This document shows positions 50,869 to 61,239 of a stretch of DNA of 64,000 nucleotides, one piece after another. The notes beneath the pieces were generated by a model. That model saw only the letters and a list, made by a program, of their open reading frames with translations, was not told where the DNA came from and searched no databases. Source of the stretch: Hominilimicola fabiformis. GTDB taxonomy: Bacteria > Bacillota > Clostridia > UBA1381. Numbering within the stretch: position 1 is the stretch's first letter; every line of letters begins with the position of its first letter. The translations under genes and the position numbers were made by a program. The DNA lies in the NCBI RefSeq assembly GCF_020687385.1, contig NZ_JAJEQM010000007.1:1-64000 (forward strand), written 5' to 3'.

Positions 50869-53376
50869 ATGAAAAAAATATTTACACTACTAACAACGGC
50901 AGCTATGCTATGCAATATGTTTGCGGTTACCTCTTTTGCGGAAGAAAGTGACAAACCGACAAGCAACACAGCAATAACCGCAGCCAAAACGGCACAATGG
51001 CGAGCGACTGAAAGCGACAGTGCAACGTATGATTTGCGTATTCACGGTTGGTCAGGATGGGAAACGGCGGCATATATGGGCTTTGAATTGCCTGAAAATT
51101 TCAATGCGGAAAATGTAGGCAAGGCAGAACTTGTATTCGATACAACTTCTGTCGCAAATTCGGGAACGGCATACTTATATGAGGCTGATTATTCGGCTTT
51201 TGAAAACAGTATGCAATACACTGTTGCACCGACATATACCGAAAAAGAAATTATGTCGTTCACATCACCGTCAAATACAGGTGAATTTAAAATTGATGTG
51301 ACAGACTACATAAAATCAATCAAGGATAAGGAAAATGTTGCGTTTAGAATAGACGTTAAGTCGCAGAACAACAACACAAACTGGAACATCGGTTCATGTA
51401 CAAACAGCGGTAATGCACCGAAGATTGTAATAGGTGATGATGATAATGCAATAAAAAATGCGTCATTTTCTGACGGTGATGCAAATTGGACTATTACAAA
51501 CAGTGAAAATATGACAGTATCTGACGGTAAGTTAAACGCAAGCGGTACAGATTACGAGGCACAAATCAGTCAAACGGTCGGAAATATGGAAAACGGAACA
51601 TATACACTAAATGCGTATTTGACTAACGACACAACGGACGGTATTTGCTATTTGTATGCCAAAACAAACGGTCACACAATGGCGTCAACGTCAATACCGA
51701 TAAGTGACAATGAAAGCAAGGTTACAGTGCCGGGAATTATCGTCGAGGACGGAAAATGTGATATAGGACTTTATATAAAAGGCTCGCAAAATCTTACTCT
51801 TGACAAATTGTCTTTTGCAAAGTCGGAGGAGAGCAGAATACCTTTCTTAAAAGGCGGAGAAATTTCAAAGCTTACATATGTAGAAGACAGGGGCGGCAAA
51901 TTCTATGACGAAAACGGTCAAGAGGGTGACGCACTTCAAATTATGGCTGAAAACGGCTTTAATTTTGCAAGAATCAGAGTTTTAAACAATCCGGGAAAAG
52001 GTCACGGAAACGAGTATTATTTGCCTGAAGGCTATCAAGATCCCGACGACTGTCTGGCAATGGCAAGACGTGCAAAGGATAAAGGTATGCAGATAGAATT
52101 TACATTTGCATATTCTGATACTTGGTCGGACGGTGAAAATCAGCTTATTCCATATGATTGGCGTCCGTATATTGAGGAGAATAATCTAACGGGTGATGAG
52201 CTTGCAACATATCTTGAGGGTAAAATATACGAATTTACAAAGGATATGATGCTTAAATTAATCGAACAGGGAACTTGTCCTGAATATGTTTCGATAGGCA
52301 ACGAAATGCAGTACGGATTGCTTTACAACAACCATAAGAACAATAACGGGTTCTATAACAAAAGTGATTATCTTACCCGTTTTGTAAATGCAGGTGCAAG
52401 GGCTGTTCGCGAAACGTCACCGGAAAGTAAAATCGTTCTTCACAGTGACCACGGCGGTGAACTTTTGAGCAGAAGAAAGACCTTTATTAATGCGCTTGCA
52501 AATATTGATTTTGACGTAATCGGTGTTTCGTATTATCCGTATTACACTAAGTCGATTTCGATTGATGATGTTGTGAATGAATTCAATACACTTATAAATC
52601 GTTATGATAAAGATGTTATAATAATGGAAACTGGTTACAACTGGAATGAAACAAAGCCTGACGGTTGGGACGGTCAACTTCAGGACAGTGGATATTATCA
52701 AAATATTTACGGTGAAACTCAATCGGGACAAAGAGCGTTTTTGACGGAATTGTATGCAAAGCTGAAACAGGTGCTTGGCGGCAGATGTATAGGTGATTTG
52801 TATTGGGATCCGGTAATGGTATATGACGGCGGAACGGGTAAAATCGGTTGGGCGATAGATGAGGCAACCGATACAACTCAAGGCAATGTTGTGCCGAATT
52901 CGACTATATTTGATTTTGACGGAAAAGCAGTTGACGGACAAAAAGCAATGAAATACAACACGAATGCAAGCGACAAAATTAATATAACAGGTACAGTCAG
53001 CAATGATAAAGGCATTGTTAAAAATACAGAAATAACATTTACGGTAAACGGTGAAAAATATAACGTTTCCACTGACAGATTCGGCAAATATATTGTGTCT
53101 GTGCCATACCCAAAAGAGAATAAATTTAATATTTCGGCTAAAGGCTGTACGGAAAAATATACGCCGGACGCACCGTATTACGGCGTATTTGTAGAGAATA
53201 TTAATTTTGAAACATATGCTGACGGAACAGAAGCCGACAGTAAGAACTATATCTCAAAAGTAGACGGTACGATAGAAAATTCAATGTTAAAGTATGATGT
53301 TGAATACAGAACAGATATTGCAAATGCAAAGTTTATGTTGCCGTATATGATGACAGAGGTAATGTGGTTGCGATAA
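50869..53376 (+). CDS. GH53 endo-beta-1,4-galactanase with frameshifted C-terminus
   Basis: Secreted galactanase that cleaves beta-1,4-galactan, the side chain of pectin. Signal peptide (1-25), a DNRLRE-like sandwich (about 30-190), a CBM61-like carbohydrate-binding module (about 195-320) and a GH53 barrel (about 323-700) with acid/base Glu479 (SIGNEMQYG) and nucleophile Glu587 (METGYNW). The tail is broken: the frame ends at 53376, but from the A-run at 53328-53330 the +1 frame continues VYVAVYDDRGNVVAISDKN to a stop at 53499-53501. One lost A would explain this. The catalytic part is intact and lies upstream of the break. Confidence 0.85.
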   Translation: MKKIFTLLTTAAMLCNMFAVTSFAEESDKPTSNTAITAAKTAQWRATESDSATYDLRIHGWSGWETAAYMGFELPENFNAENVGKAELVFDTTSVANSGTAYLYEADYSAFENSMQYTVAPTYTEKEIMSFTSPSNTGEFKIDVTDYIKSIKDKENVAFRIDVKSQNNNTNWNIGSCTNSGNAPKIVIGDDDNAIKNASFSDGDANWTITNSENMTVSDGKLNASGTDYEAQISQTVGNMENGTYTLNAYLTNDTTDGICYLYAKTNGHTMASTSIPISDNESKVTVPGIIVEDGKCDIGLYIKGSQNLTLDKLSFAKSEESRIPFLKGGEISKLTYVEDRGGKFYDENGQEGDALQIMAENGFNFARIRVLNNPGKGHGNEYYLPEGYQDPDDCLAMARRAKDKGMQIEFTFAYSDTWSDGENQLIPYDWRPYIEENNLTGDELATYLEGKIYEFTKDMMLKLIEQGTCPEYVSIGNEMQYGLLYNNHKNNNGFYNKSDYLTRFVNAGARAVRETSPESKIVLHSDHGGELLSRRKTFINALANIDFDVIGVSYYPYYTKSISIDDVVNEFNTLINRYDKDVIIMETGYNWNETKPDGWDGQLQDSGYYQNIYGETQSGQRAFLTELYAKLKQVLGGRCIGDLYWDPVMVYDGGTGKIGWAIDEATDTTQGNVVPNSTIFDFDGKAVDGQKAMKYNTNASDKINITGTVSNDKGIVKNTEITFTVNGEKYNVSTDRFGKYIVSVPYPKENKFNISAKGCTEKYTPDAPYYGVFVENINFETYADGTEADSKNYISKVDGTIENSMLKYDVEYRTDIANAKFMLPYMMTEVMWLR

Positions 53377-53501
53377 GCGACAAAAACAGAGATAATATAA
53401 ATATCAAAAACGAAAGCAAGAGTTACACGATAAAGGCGATGTTGTGGAACAGAAATTTAAAACCGTTGTGTAATGTAGAAAGTAAGACTGTTGAAAGATA
53501 A
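53331..53501 (+). pseudogene. Frameshifted C-terminal sandwich of the galactanase
   Basis: 57 codons in the +1 frame: VYVAVYDDRGNVVAISD, then IKAMLWNRNLKPL and a stop at 53499. The same domain ends the 26990 protein (IFAAYDENGKLVS ... MIWDSMASMRPF), so it was originally the galactanase tail. Confidence 0.7.
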
Positions 53502-53534
53502 AAAGAGCCTGTCAACAAAATGTCGACAGGTTTT

Positions 53535-53567
53535 AGCGACACTTGTATTAATAAGTGTCGCTTTTTT
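53535..53567 (+). terminator. Galactanase-region terminator
   Basis: AGCGACACTT (53535-53544) pairs with AAGTGTCGCT (53553-53562), then six T. A weaker hairpin, CCTGTC/GACAGG, precedes it. Confidence 0.9.
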
Positions 53568-53626
53568 ATATAATAGCATAGAATGGTATGATTGCTGTTT
53601 TATGCTATCTTTTTTTATTGTAAATA

Positions 53627-53679
53627 TTGACAATGAAATAAAAACAAGGTATAATTTACTTATCAATCAGTAACTGATT
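53627..53679 (+). promoter_or_regulatory. TetR promoter with palindromic operator
   Basis: TTGACA (53627-53632), 17 bases, TATAAT (53650-53655), a full consensus. AATCAGT-A-ACTGATT (53665-53679) lies at the start of transcription and is the probable autoregulatory site. Confidence 0.8.
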
Positions 53680-53705
53680 AATATTTTTTAGGGGAAAAAT
53701 TTAAT

Positions 53706-54272
53706 ATGAGAACACAAGAATACAAAGAAGAAAAGAAAAAGGAAATTATGGAAAAGTGTTTTGAGTGTTATTGTGACAACGGACTCAGAAACACAGGGAT
53801 TAAGGAACTTGGTAAGTATTGTGGTATGACGTCGGCTAATTTGTACAGCTATTTCAATAATGTTGATGAACTTATAATTCAGTCAACTGCGTATTGTATG
53901 ACAAAAGTTGAGGACGATTTTATGGAACTGTCACCGAAAAATCCGCAGGATATAATGCGGTTCATAAGTGAAATTCCAAAATGGTCGGCTCAAAAACACG
54001 GCAAAAAATATCGCCTTATGTATCAAGTATACACACATCCCAAATATGTTGAGTATGGGAAAAATTTTTTTAAGGGCGTTAGTATGCGATATACCGAATA
54101 CGCCAAACAATTATCTCCCAAACTCGGAATACCTGTTGACATACTTACAGGTTTCATATTTATTTTTGTTCGGGCAACAGTGCATTATGCAATGTTTGAA
54201 GACGAATACTACTTGAAAGCGGAAATGGAGGCGTTAAAATTATCGGTGATTTCGGTATTGTCTAAAAAATAA
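53706..54272 (+). CDS. TetR/AcrR-family regulator
   Basis: A 188-residue regulator. Residues 10-58 are a TetR helix-turn-helix (IMEKCFECYCDNGLRNTGIKELGKYCGMTSANLYSYFNNVDELI), followed by a helical effector domain. A consensus promoter with an AATCAGT-A-ACTGATT palindrome at the start site suggests it controls its own expression and, by read-through, the giant surface protein that begins 21 bases after its stop. The ribosome site AGGGGAAAAATTTAAT is moderate. Confidence 0.85.
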   Translation: MRTQEYKEEKKKEIMEKCFECYCDNGLRNTGIKELGKYCGMTSANLYSYFNNVDELIIQSTAYCMTKVEDDFMELSPKNPQDIMRFISEIPKWSAQKHGKKYRLMYQVYTHPKYVEYGKNFFKGVSMRYTEYAKQLSPKLGIPVDILTGFIFIFVRATVHYAMFEDEYYLKAEMEALKLSVISVLSKK

Positions 54273-54293
54273 AATTGAAAGGCGGGGAATTTT

Positions 54294-57200
54294 ATGAAAA
54301 TCAAAAGATGGTTAAGTACAATTATGGCAATGTGCATATTTATGTCTTTGATAACGTGTATGCCTGTATCGGCGGCTGCTCAAGAATGGACATATTGCCT
54401 TAAAGTACAAATAAGTGACGCAAAAGATTCAAAAAGTAAGGATGGAAATATTAAAGGATATTTGTATTTCAATGGGGAAGATGAAGAAGTTTTTACTTTG
54501 CAGAATACAAAAACATCTGGCGAAATGTCAGAAACTACACACACATCTTCAAGAGCTCCTTGGACTCTTGATAAAGTGACTATTGAAAACGTTACAACGG
54601 ACGCATTTAAAATATTATATGTGAGTCTGGGAGTGGCTAAAAAGGGAAGCGACTCATATAGATGGATTATAGATGAGATTTATCCGGACGGAACCGGTAC
54701 AAAAGACGGTCTTTGGATTGAAAAAAATAAAAAGAGAAGTACCACATACAGTATTAATGTTAATACAAAAAGACGCCTGAAAACTGTCGGAAACTTCGAT
54801 GATTTCGGAAGTACAATGTATCTTAATCCGACAGGTGAAAAAGACAGCGTTGCATATGAATATAACGGATATGTAGGTGACCAATACAATGATATCTTAA
54901 ACGATAATAAAGAATATTACTGTATGGATATGAGTGACGCACCTACGTTTACATTTGACGTTTCGGGAAAAGGCGAGAATATAACAGTTAATAAAAAAGC
55001 ACTGATCAGTAATGGTTGCATTACGGAAAAAAGCAGCAATCGTGGTTTTGATATAAACAAATCAAAACTTATGTCGTATATGAATAACAATAATATAAAC
55101 AAAATCACTATTAAATCAACATTGAAATTCCCGGAAGATACCACATGCAACAAGGAAAGAACAGTTAAAAACATTCCATGGCTTAAATATTACAGCTATG
55201 AAGATTATGTCAAAACTTTAACGATTGTCAGAAATGCGTTTTCAATCGGCAGTGTTGAATTTAGCGGTAACTATCAAATACCTAATACAGCTGATAAAAA
55301 TTATAATGCAGATAATCTGTTTTATAATAATGTAAAAAAGAATTCTGAAGGAAAGCAGACAATTACCGTTACTGCGTCAATTAAGACAGGCGGTCATAAT
55401 AACAATTTATCGTCAGTCAGTCTTACAGGTGCAAGTATCACATTTGACAAAGCAACTCTAACGCTTGGTAATACAGGTAAAAAGATAGAGTCAACAGCAA
55501 AGAAAGTAAGGATAAGTAACGGTAAGTTTAAATTGACGTTCCCATATACAAGCGGTATGGATTCGGCTAACGGCGGATTAAAACTTGAATTAAGTAATGC
55601 AAAATTAAAAACTATAAGCGATTCACAATTTATGTTGTGGGATGAGGCTAATAAAAAGGTGGAATACAGCTATTTGTCATCAAAGCATAAGATTGACGCG
55701 GTAGATCCGACAGTGAAATTATCGGCTTTAAACAATGATAAGGTAGGAGATTGGCACAAGACTGTAACATTCAGTTCAACTCCGTCAGAAACATTAAACA
55801 CAACATCATCAGACGGTAAAGCGACTGATGGAAGTTATTCAATGGAATTGCGTGACAGTAAAGGCAATACCGTAAAGATTTGTGATTATAAAGGCAAGAG
55901 TAATGTGTCAACCAAGCAGGAGGTCCCTGCAACAGAATCAAGCACAGGAAACGTAACATTGGCATTAGGTGAAAAGATAGAGGGAATATTTAATCTTAAA
56001 CTTACAGGTCGGGATAATGCGGGTAACGAACTGTCTACAGTCGTAGAAAACATTCACCTTGACAACAAAGCCCCTGAAATTACAATTACAGAAAAAGGAG
56101 GTTTGCAGAATTCGGACGGAAGTAAGGGCAATACCTATGATGTAACAATTACCGATATGTCGGGAACGGGTAAGCTGTATTATTGCTTTACAAAAGACCG
56201 TATAAATGCACCTGCTTTTGATAAGAGCAAAGCCGAACAACAAACGAGCGGTACAATAAGCAGTTTACTTGATAAGTGGGCATTTATAAATCAGAGTGAC
56301 ACCGAAAACGGCAAAACTGCATCAGCGTATATTGAGGTTGAAGAAGGCAGTAACTTTGAAGGTACATTAATTTATTTTGCCGAAGATGATTTCGGTAATA
56401 AAACGGAAATGTCCTACAAAGATATAAATATCACAAATGAAACGACTAAATGCAGTATTGATACCACAAGCGATACATCAATTCCGCATTCAAATTATAA
56501 TATAGTCCTTACAACAAAATCTCAAAATACTGTTTATTACAAATGGCAGGACAGTAAAGGTGAGTTTATTACGAATGACACGAAGTATAACGGCAAAAGT
56601 ATAGATACATCAGCCGATATTCAAACGTCAAATTTAGACGGAACATATAAATTGATATGTACAGTTATACCTCCGTCTGGTAAGGCTAATAAGGTGGAAG
56701 TAGAACGATATTTTGCGTTTGACAATTCAGCACCTAAAATCAGTATTAAGCCGTTGAATGTCGGTACATACAGTGAAAATCAAACGATTTCCGTTATAGG
56801 AAGTGACTTGTCGGGAATTAAAGACGGATATGCGAAAGTGGTGAACCCGGACGGTTCTGCGATAGAAGGTTTAGAGGAATTTATGCTTGATGTGACAGGT
56901 GACGCTATTTCGCAAAATATCCATATCAGCGATATTCCGAGCGGCGCATATGCACTTTCTGTAAGAATGACGGATAAAAACGGTTTAGAGGCTACGGCAA
57001 AATCAGATACATTCTATATCAGAAATTCAATGCCGACAACAGACGTAAGTTTGATTACCGATTTGACGTATAGAGATAAGCCTTTAATTTCGTCGGAAGA
57101 TTATAAATTAAAGATTGATGTAAGCGAAGATTTCAAAAATGCAGACAATACAGAAAATCAGAATTTATATTACAGAGTAAGCAATACGGTTGATACGTAT

Positions 57201-60200
57201 GGTGAATGGATAAAGGCAGGGGCGGTTAATAAAACCGATACCGGTTTAACTGCAAGCATTGAATCTGATTCACCGATTATAGCGTTGGCAGACGGTGAAA
57301 ATACTTTCTATGTACAGACTGCAATTTGTGCGGATAATATCGACACAGCCAAGATTAATATAAACACTGTACAGACAAGTGAATTTACATTCTTCTTTGA
57401 TGAAACACCGCCACAAACAAGAACGGTTATAAACAACGAACATATCTCCGAAAGTATAAAAGGCAAAGTTTATCTTACAGATAATATTGATTCCGATTTG
57501 AAACTTGTAAGCAACAGCAGTGACGTTGAAGTAAGCAATTCGGAAGAAGATAACGTTTTCGATATAACCGTAAACAAAAATGTTGATACAACTCTTACAG
57601 CGATTGATTTAGCAGGTAACAAAACGGATATACCGCTTGTTATAAACGGTATTGATACCGATGCACCGACCGCTAATATTGAAGTTAGCGAAGTTATGAG
57701 CGGTGACAGAAAAGACAGTAAAGTGGTAGTAAACATTAATGACGCAAAAGAAGACGAAGTGCAGTTTGCGTTTATTCCTGAAAGCGAATACAACAGTGCA
57801 ATGTCTGACGGAAAGATAAAAGACAGCTATCTTGAAAGCTATGATAACAGCATAATTAATGTAAGTCAAACAAGTTCGGTTGATGCAAAGTGGGAGAATG
57901 AAAAGAACCTGACTTATACTGTTAATATTGCAGGAACAACCGAGAATTATTATGTTGGTATTCGTATGACGGACAGTGTAGGAAACAGTACAGATGTTAT
58001 TTTTGATAAAATAATGTCGGTGCAAGATACTGAATTAAAACTTGATTATACGGTTGCACCGAAAAAAGCAGGACAAAAATCTATTGTAAAACTAAATTTC
58101 AATATGCCGGTGTATATACTTCCGCAATCAAAAATCGTGTCAGTTGCCGACAGTGATGACGGTAAGACCTTAGACGAAACAAATCTTGAAATAGCAAAGC
58201 AAAATGCATTGATATTTGCACAATCGCAATCATTTACCATAACCGCAAACGGCAATTATAAAGTATATGCGGTTGACGATATAGGCAGAGGAAAAGTCTT
58301 TGATTTAGAAATCACGAGCGATAAGGTTGAGTTCGATAATCTTAGCGGTGTTAAAGCGACTACTTATACGGGGGATAAACCGATTGCCGACGGTAAAATG
58401 ACAGGATGTAATGTAGTTGATGAAGATTGGAATTCTTACAGCACTACCGTTGTGGTTGAACCTATTGACGCAGGTATGCTTTTAAAGCCTATTGAGGACG
58501 ATTCTGTAAACAACGGATTGAATTTTAACGAATATGACTCTAAACAATATAAATCACAAAGTGGTGAGGGTTATACAAAACTTATTTATTTTGTAAATAC
58601 AATGTATGAACCGGGTACAGCCGGTGAAATAGTAACAAGTAACGAAAGAACTGCAGACGTCAATTTATTTGAAGAAGGCAGTGACGAGTCTACTTGGAGC
58701 ATAGCAACGGCGATAATAGACAACATCGACAATACACCGCCTGATTTTGAATTTCAGTACAGTCCTGAAATTATAAAGGTCAACAATAGTCTATATGACA
58801 ATGACCGAATATTAAAAACGTATACTCCGGGTAATGTAACATTTACCGCAACTTTGCAAGATAAAGATTCTGGAATAGAAGAAATTGTATTGGGCGAAAT
58901 ATGGGACGAAAAGAATGAAGTACCTGTGTCTGTCAAAGTTCCGTTAAAGGATTCAGACGGTAACTATATTGATTATACGGAAAATTCATGGACTTGGGAC
59001 GGAAATGAATACGGACACCCTGTAACTGTTGAATTTTTCGGCGACAGTGATCCTAAGGGTGTAAAGACGATAAAGTATACGTTTACCGACAATGACTCTA
59101 TGGATGCAATAAGGTGCTATAACGGTGCAGGCGATTGCTCGTATGTATTCGTGACGGAATTGGAAAGTATTACAACTCTTGACTGTATCTACAAAATGCC
59201 GATAGAGCAAGGCGAAGATAAGGACTATACACTTCAATATTATTATGAAGATAATAACGGCGAGTGGCAGGAAATTACTGATACAACGGCATATTACAGA
59301 CGGGTTAAAGCCGTAATAACTCCTCAAGACCGAGGTGTGGAAAGAGAGCTTAGAGTTAGAAATAACAACGGTTCTTTTGAAAAAATACTTGATTCATATG
59401 AAGAACATTTCACATTCAATTTAAAAGATAAATACGGTTATAAGTCGGAAGTGAATATCGAATACGAAAACTTTGACGAAACAAGCGGAACGATTGAATA
59501 TGCTCTTTCAAGTATGGCAAAGACAAACAAACCTGTTACCTTGACTATTACCGCAACAGATAACCAAAGCGGTGTCGGTGAAGTTAAGCTTTTAAGTAAG
59601 AAAGGTGAAATAAGCGTTACAAATAGCGGCGAGTATACCGCTCAAATATCCGAGAACGGTGCTTACAGTATTGTAATGTATGATAAAGTCGGCAACAAAG
59701 CGGTTAAAAACTTTAATGTAAGTAATATTGACAATAACGCACCGACGGTTACAAGTTGCACGCTCAGCACGAATGAAATCACTTCAAAGAGTGTGAGTGC
59801 GACATTGCAGTTCTCAAAACCGAATGTTCACATAACATCGGCAGAGCCGATTGGAAGTATAACAAATTCACAATACAGTATTAATTATTCGACATCGGTT
59901 ATCACATTTACAGAATTGGGTTCGATAAGTGTGTTCTTTAAAGACGATTACGGCAATGAGGGCAGTGATATTGTAACTGTTGATAATATCGACAAAACAC
60001 CTCCGTCACTTACCGCGATAACCGAAGTAAATCCGGAAAAAACGGAGGTTACGGTTAAGTTTGAAAAAGCCGTTGACACTGCCGGTAATGTGATAGATAA
60101 AAGACGTGAACTTGCAGATGTGACAGTAAATTACGGCGGTATAGCACAAGTTGCGGATAAAGCGGAATATGTATTCTACGAAAACGGTATTTACACGTTT

Positions 60201-61190
60201 AAAGTTTATGATGATGAAGGTATATCGTCATACTTGACATTGGAAATAAAAGATATAGATACTGTTGCTCCGAAGATTACGGAAATCAGATGGAGTTATG
60301 CGTATGATGTATTGGAAAACGGTGTATGGCAGAAAAAATCAATGCAAAAGACCGTTACTCCAAACGGTGAAGCGGGATATGTTTTTGCTTCCGATATACA
60401 TCCGATAACAAATCAAGACGTTACTGTGACGGTTGTAACGGATTCCGATACACACCAGTTGGGCAGCAATGATGAATATAAGACTGAAAACGAAAAGGTG
60501 TATACTGACAACGGAATGTATATATTCAATATGGAAAAGAACAATCGTTTAACGGATATATACGGAGTTGACGTTGAAGTTATTGATAAAACACCGCCTG
60601 TTATTGATTTACTCGGAAAAAATGAACTTATATTCTATGAAAATACCGCAATGGGTGAAACGTACAGTAAAGATTATTTAACAAAACCGAATGTTGCGTT
60701 TAAGGCGTATGATGAATTTGCAAAAGGCACTGATTTGAATGACAGAGTTATAATAAAAGATTGGGGTGGATTTAATCCCGATGATATAACTCAAAACGTG
60801 TTCGATTCAAGTATTCCGTATACGATAACATACGAAGTATCGGATAATGCGCATAATACGACAGAGGTAAAACGTAGTGTAAGACTTGTAGGTATGTATG
60901 ATACGGTGGCACTTGTAAACGGCAAATTGCCTGATTATGCAGGTCGAAGTGAAGTAGAGGGTGATGAAATAGCAATCAGTCTAAAGAATTTTTCCGATAC
61001 GTCAACGGCATATGTACGTTACCAAAAAGGTCTTAAAACAATAGGACAGATGAAGAAAAAAGGAATTATGGTTTCAAAGAACGAGAACGGTGAATTTAAA
61101 GTATCAAATCTTGAAAGAGGTTGGTATACATTCTATGTTCAGACGGATAAACGTGATTATTTCAATTTACAGGTTTATCTGTATAATTAG
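54294..61190 (+). CDS. Giant secreted multi-Ig-like protein, 2298 aa
   Basis: A 2298-residue extracellular protein with a signal peptide (1-27, ending SAAAQ). After a unique region (30-460) it is a string of perhaps 12-15 Ig-like beta-sandwiches marked by the recurring joint D-(N/K/T)-x-(A/P)-P, seen as LDNKAPEI, FDNSAPKI, IDTDAPTA, IDNTPPDF, IDNNAPTV, IDKTPPSL, IDTVAPKI and IDKTPPVI. There is no SLH, dockerin or sortase motif; the last domain (STAYVRYQKGLKTI) is hydrophilic. The structure fits a long surface stalk or adhesin. RBS AAAGGCGGGG precedes the ATG. It appears to share a transcript with the TetR gene and the next gene. Confidence 0.8.
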   Translation: MKIKRWLSTIMAMCIFMSLITCMPVSAAAQEWTYCLKVQISDAKDSKSKDGNIKGYLYFNGEDEEVFTLQNTKTSGEMSETTHTSSRAPWTLDKVTIENVTTDAFKILYVSLGVAKKGSDSYRWIIDEIYPDGTGTKDGLWIEKNKKRSTTYSINVNTKRRLKTVGNFDDFGSTMYLNPTGEKDSVAYEYNGYVGDQYNDILNDNKEYYCMDMSDAPTFTFDVSGKGENITVNKKALISNGCITEKSSNRGFDINKSKLMSYMNNNNINKITIKSTLKFPEDTTCNKERTVKNIPWLKYYSYEDYVKTLTIVRNAFSIGSVEFSGNYQIPNTADKNYNADNLFYNNVKKNSEGKQTITVTASIKTGGHNNNLSSVSLTGASITFDKATLTLGNTGKKIESTAKKVRISNGKFKLTFPYTSGMDSANGGLKLELSNAKLKTISDSQFMLWDEANKKVEYSYLSSKHKIDAVDPTVKLSALNNDKVGDWHKTVTFSSTPSETLNTTSSDGKATDGSYSMELRDSKGNTVKICDYKGKSNVSTKQEVPATESSTGNVTLALGEKIEGIFNLKLTGRDNAGNELSTVVENIHLDNKAPEITITEKGGLQNSDGSKGNTYDVTITDMSGTGKLYYCFTKDRINAPAFDKSKAEQQTSGTISSLLDKWAFINQSDTENGKTASAYIEVEEGSNFEGTLIYFAEDDFGNKTEMSYKDINITNETTKCSIDTTSDTSIPHSNYNIVLTTKSQNTVYYKWQDSKGEFITNDTKYNGKSIDTSADIQTSNLDGTYKLICTVIPPSGKANKVEVERYFAFDNSAPKISIKPLNVGTYSENQTISVIGSDLSGIKDGYAKVVNPDGSAIEGLEEFMLDVTGDAISQNIHISDIPSGAYALSVRMTDKNGLEATAKSDTFYIRNSMPTTDVSLITDLTYRDKPLISSEDYKLKIDVSEDFKNADNTENQNLYYRVSNTVDTYGEWIKAGAVNKTDTGLTASIESDSPIIALADGENTFYVQTAICADNIDTAKININTVQTSEFTFFFDETPPQTRTVINNEHISESIKGKVYLTDNIDSDLKLVSNSSDVEVSNSEEDNVFDITVNKNVDTTLTAIDLAGNKTDIPLVINGIDTDAPTANIEVSEVMSGDRKDSKVVVNINDAKEDEVQFAFIPESEYNSAMSDGKIKDSYLESYDNSIINVSQTSSVDAKWENEKNLTYTVNIAGTTENYYVGIRMTDSVGNSTDVIFDKIMSVQDTELKLDYTVAPKKAGQKSIVKLNFNMPVYILPQSKIVSVADSDDGKTLDETNLEIAKQNALIFAQSQSFTITANGNYKVYAVDDIGRGKVFDLEITSDKVEFDNLSGVKATTYTGDKPIADGKMTGCNVVDEDWNSYSTTVVVEPIDAGMLLKPIEDDSVNNGLNFNEYDSKQYKSQSGEGYTKLIYFVNTMYEPGTAGEIVTSNERTADVNLFEEGSDESTWSIATAIIDNIDNTPPDFEFQYSPEIIKVNNSLYDNDRILKTYTPGNVTFTATLQDKDSGIEEIVLGEIWDEKNEVPVSVKVPLKDSDGNYIDYTENSWTWDGNEYGHPVTVEFFGDSDPKGVKTIKYTFTDNDSMDAIRCYNGAGDCSYVFVTELESITTLDCIYKMPIEQGEDKDYTLQYYYEDNNGEWQEITDTTAYYRRVKAVITPQDRGVERELRVRNNNGSFEKILDSYEEHFTFNLKDKYGYKSEVNIEYENFDETSGTIEYALSSMAKTNKPVTLTITATDNQSGVGEVKLLSKKGEISVTNSGEYTAQISENGAYSIVMYDKVGNKAVKNFNVSNIDNNAPTVTSCTLSTNEITSKSVSATLQFSKPNVHITSAEPIGSITNSQYSINYSTSVITFTELGSISVFFKDDYGNEGSDIVTVDNIDKTPPSLTAITEVNPEKTEVTVKFEKAVDTAGNVIDKRRELADVTVNYGGIAQVADKAEYVFYENGIYTFKVYDDEGISSYLTLEIKDIDTVAPKITEIRWSYAYDVLENGVWQKKSMQKTVTPNGEAGYVFASDIHPITNQDVTVTVVTDSDTHQLGSNDEYKTENEKVYTDNGMYIFNMEKNNRLTDIYGVDVEVIDKTPPVIDLLGKNELIFYENTAMGETYSKDYLTKPNVAFKAYDEFAKGTDLNDRVIIKDWGGFNPDDITQNVFDSSIPYTITYEVSDNAHNTTEVKRSVRLVGMYDTVALVNGKLPDYAGRSEVEGDEIAISLKNFSDTSTAYVRYQKGLKTIGQMKKKGIMVSKNENGEFKVSNLERGWYTFYVQTDKRDYFNLQVYLYN

Positions 61191-61203
61191 GGGATTTTAA
61201 AAT

Positions 61204-61220
61204 GTACCTATAAGGTACAG
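61204..61220 (+). other. Small hairpin between the two giant genes
   Basis: TGTACC pairs with GGTACA around TATAA, 14 bases after the stop of the giant gene. No T-run; possibly an mRNA-stabilising element. Confidence 0.4.
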
Positions 61221-61239
61221 AAAGGAATGGTATAAAGCG

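Noticed and set aside
50869-53501. Galactanase as part of the cohesin-dockerin complex
   Set aside because: Neither reading frame at its C-terminus contains a dockerin calcium-loop pair, and there is no metal box upstream.
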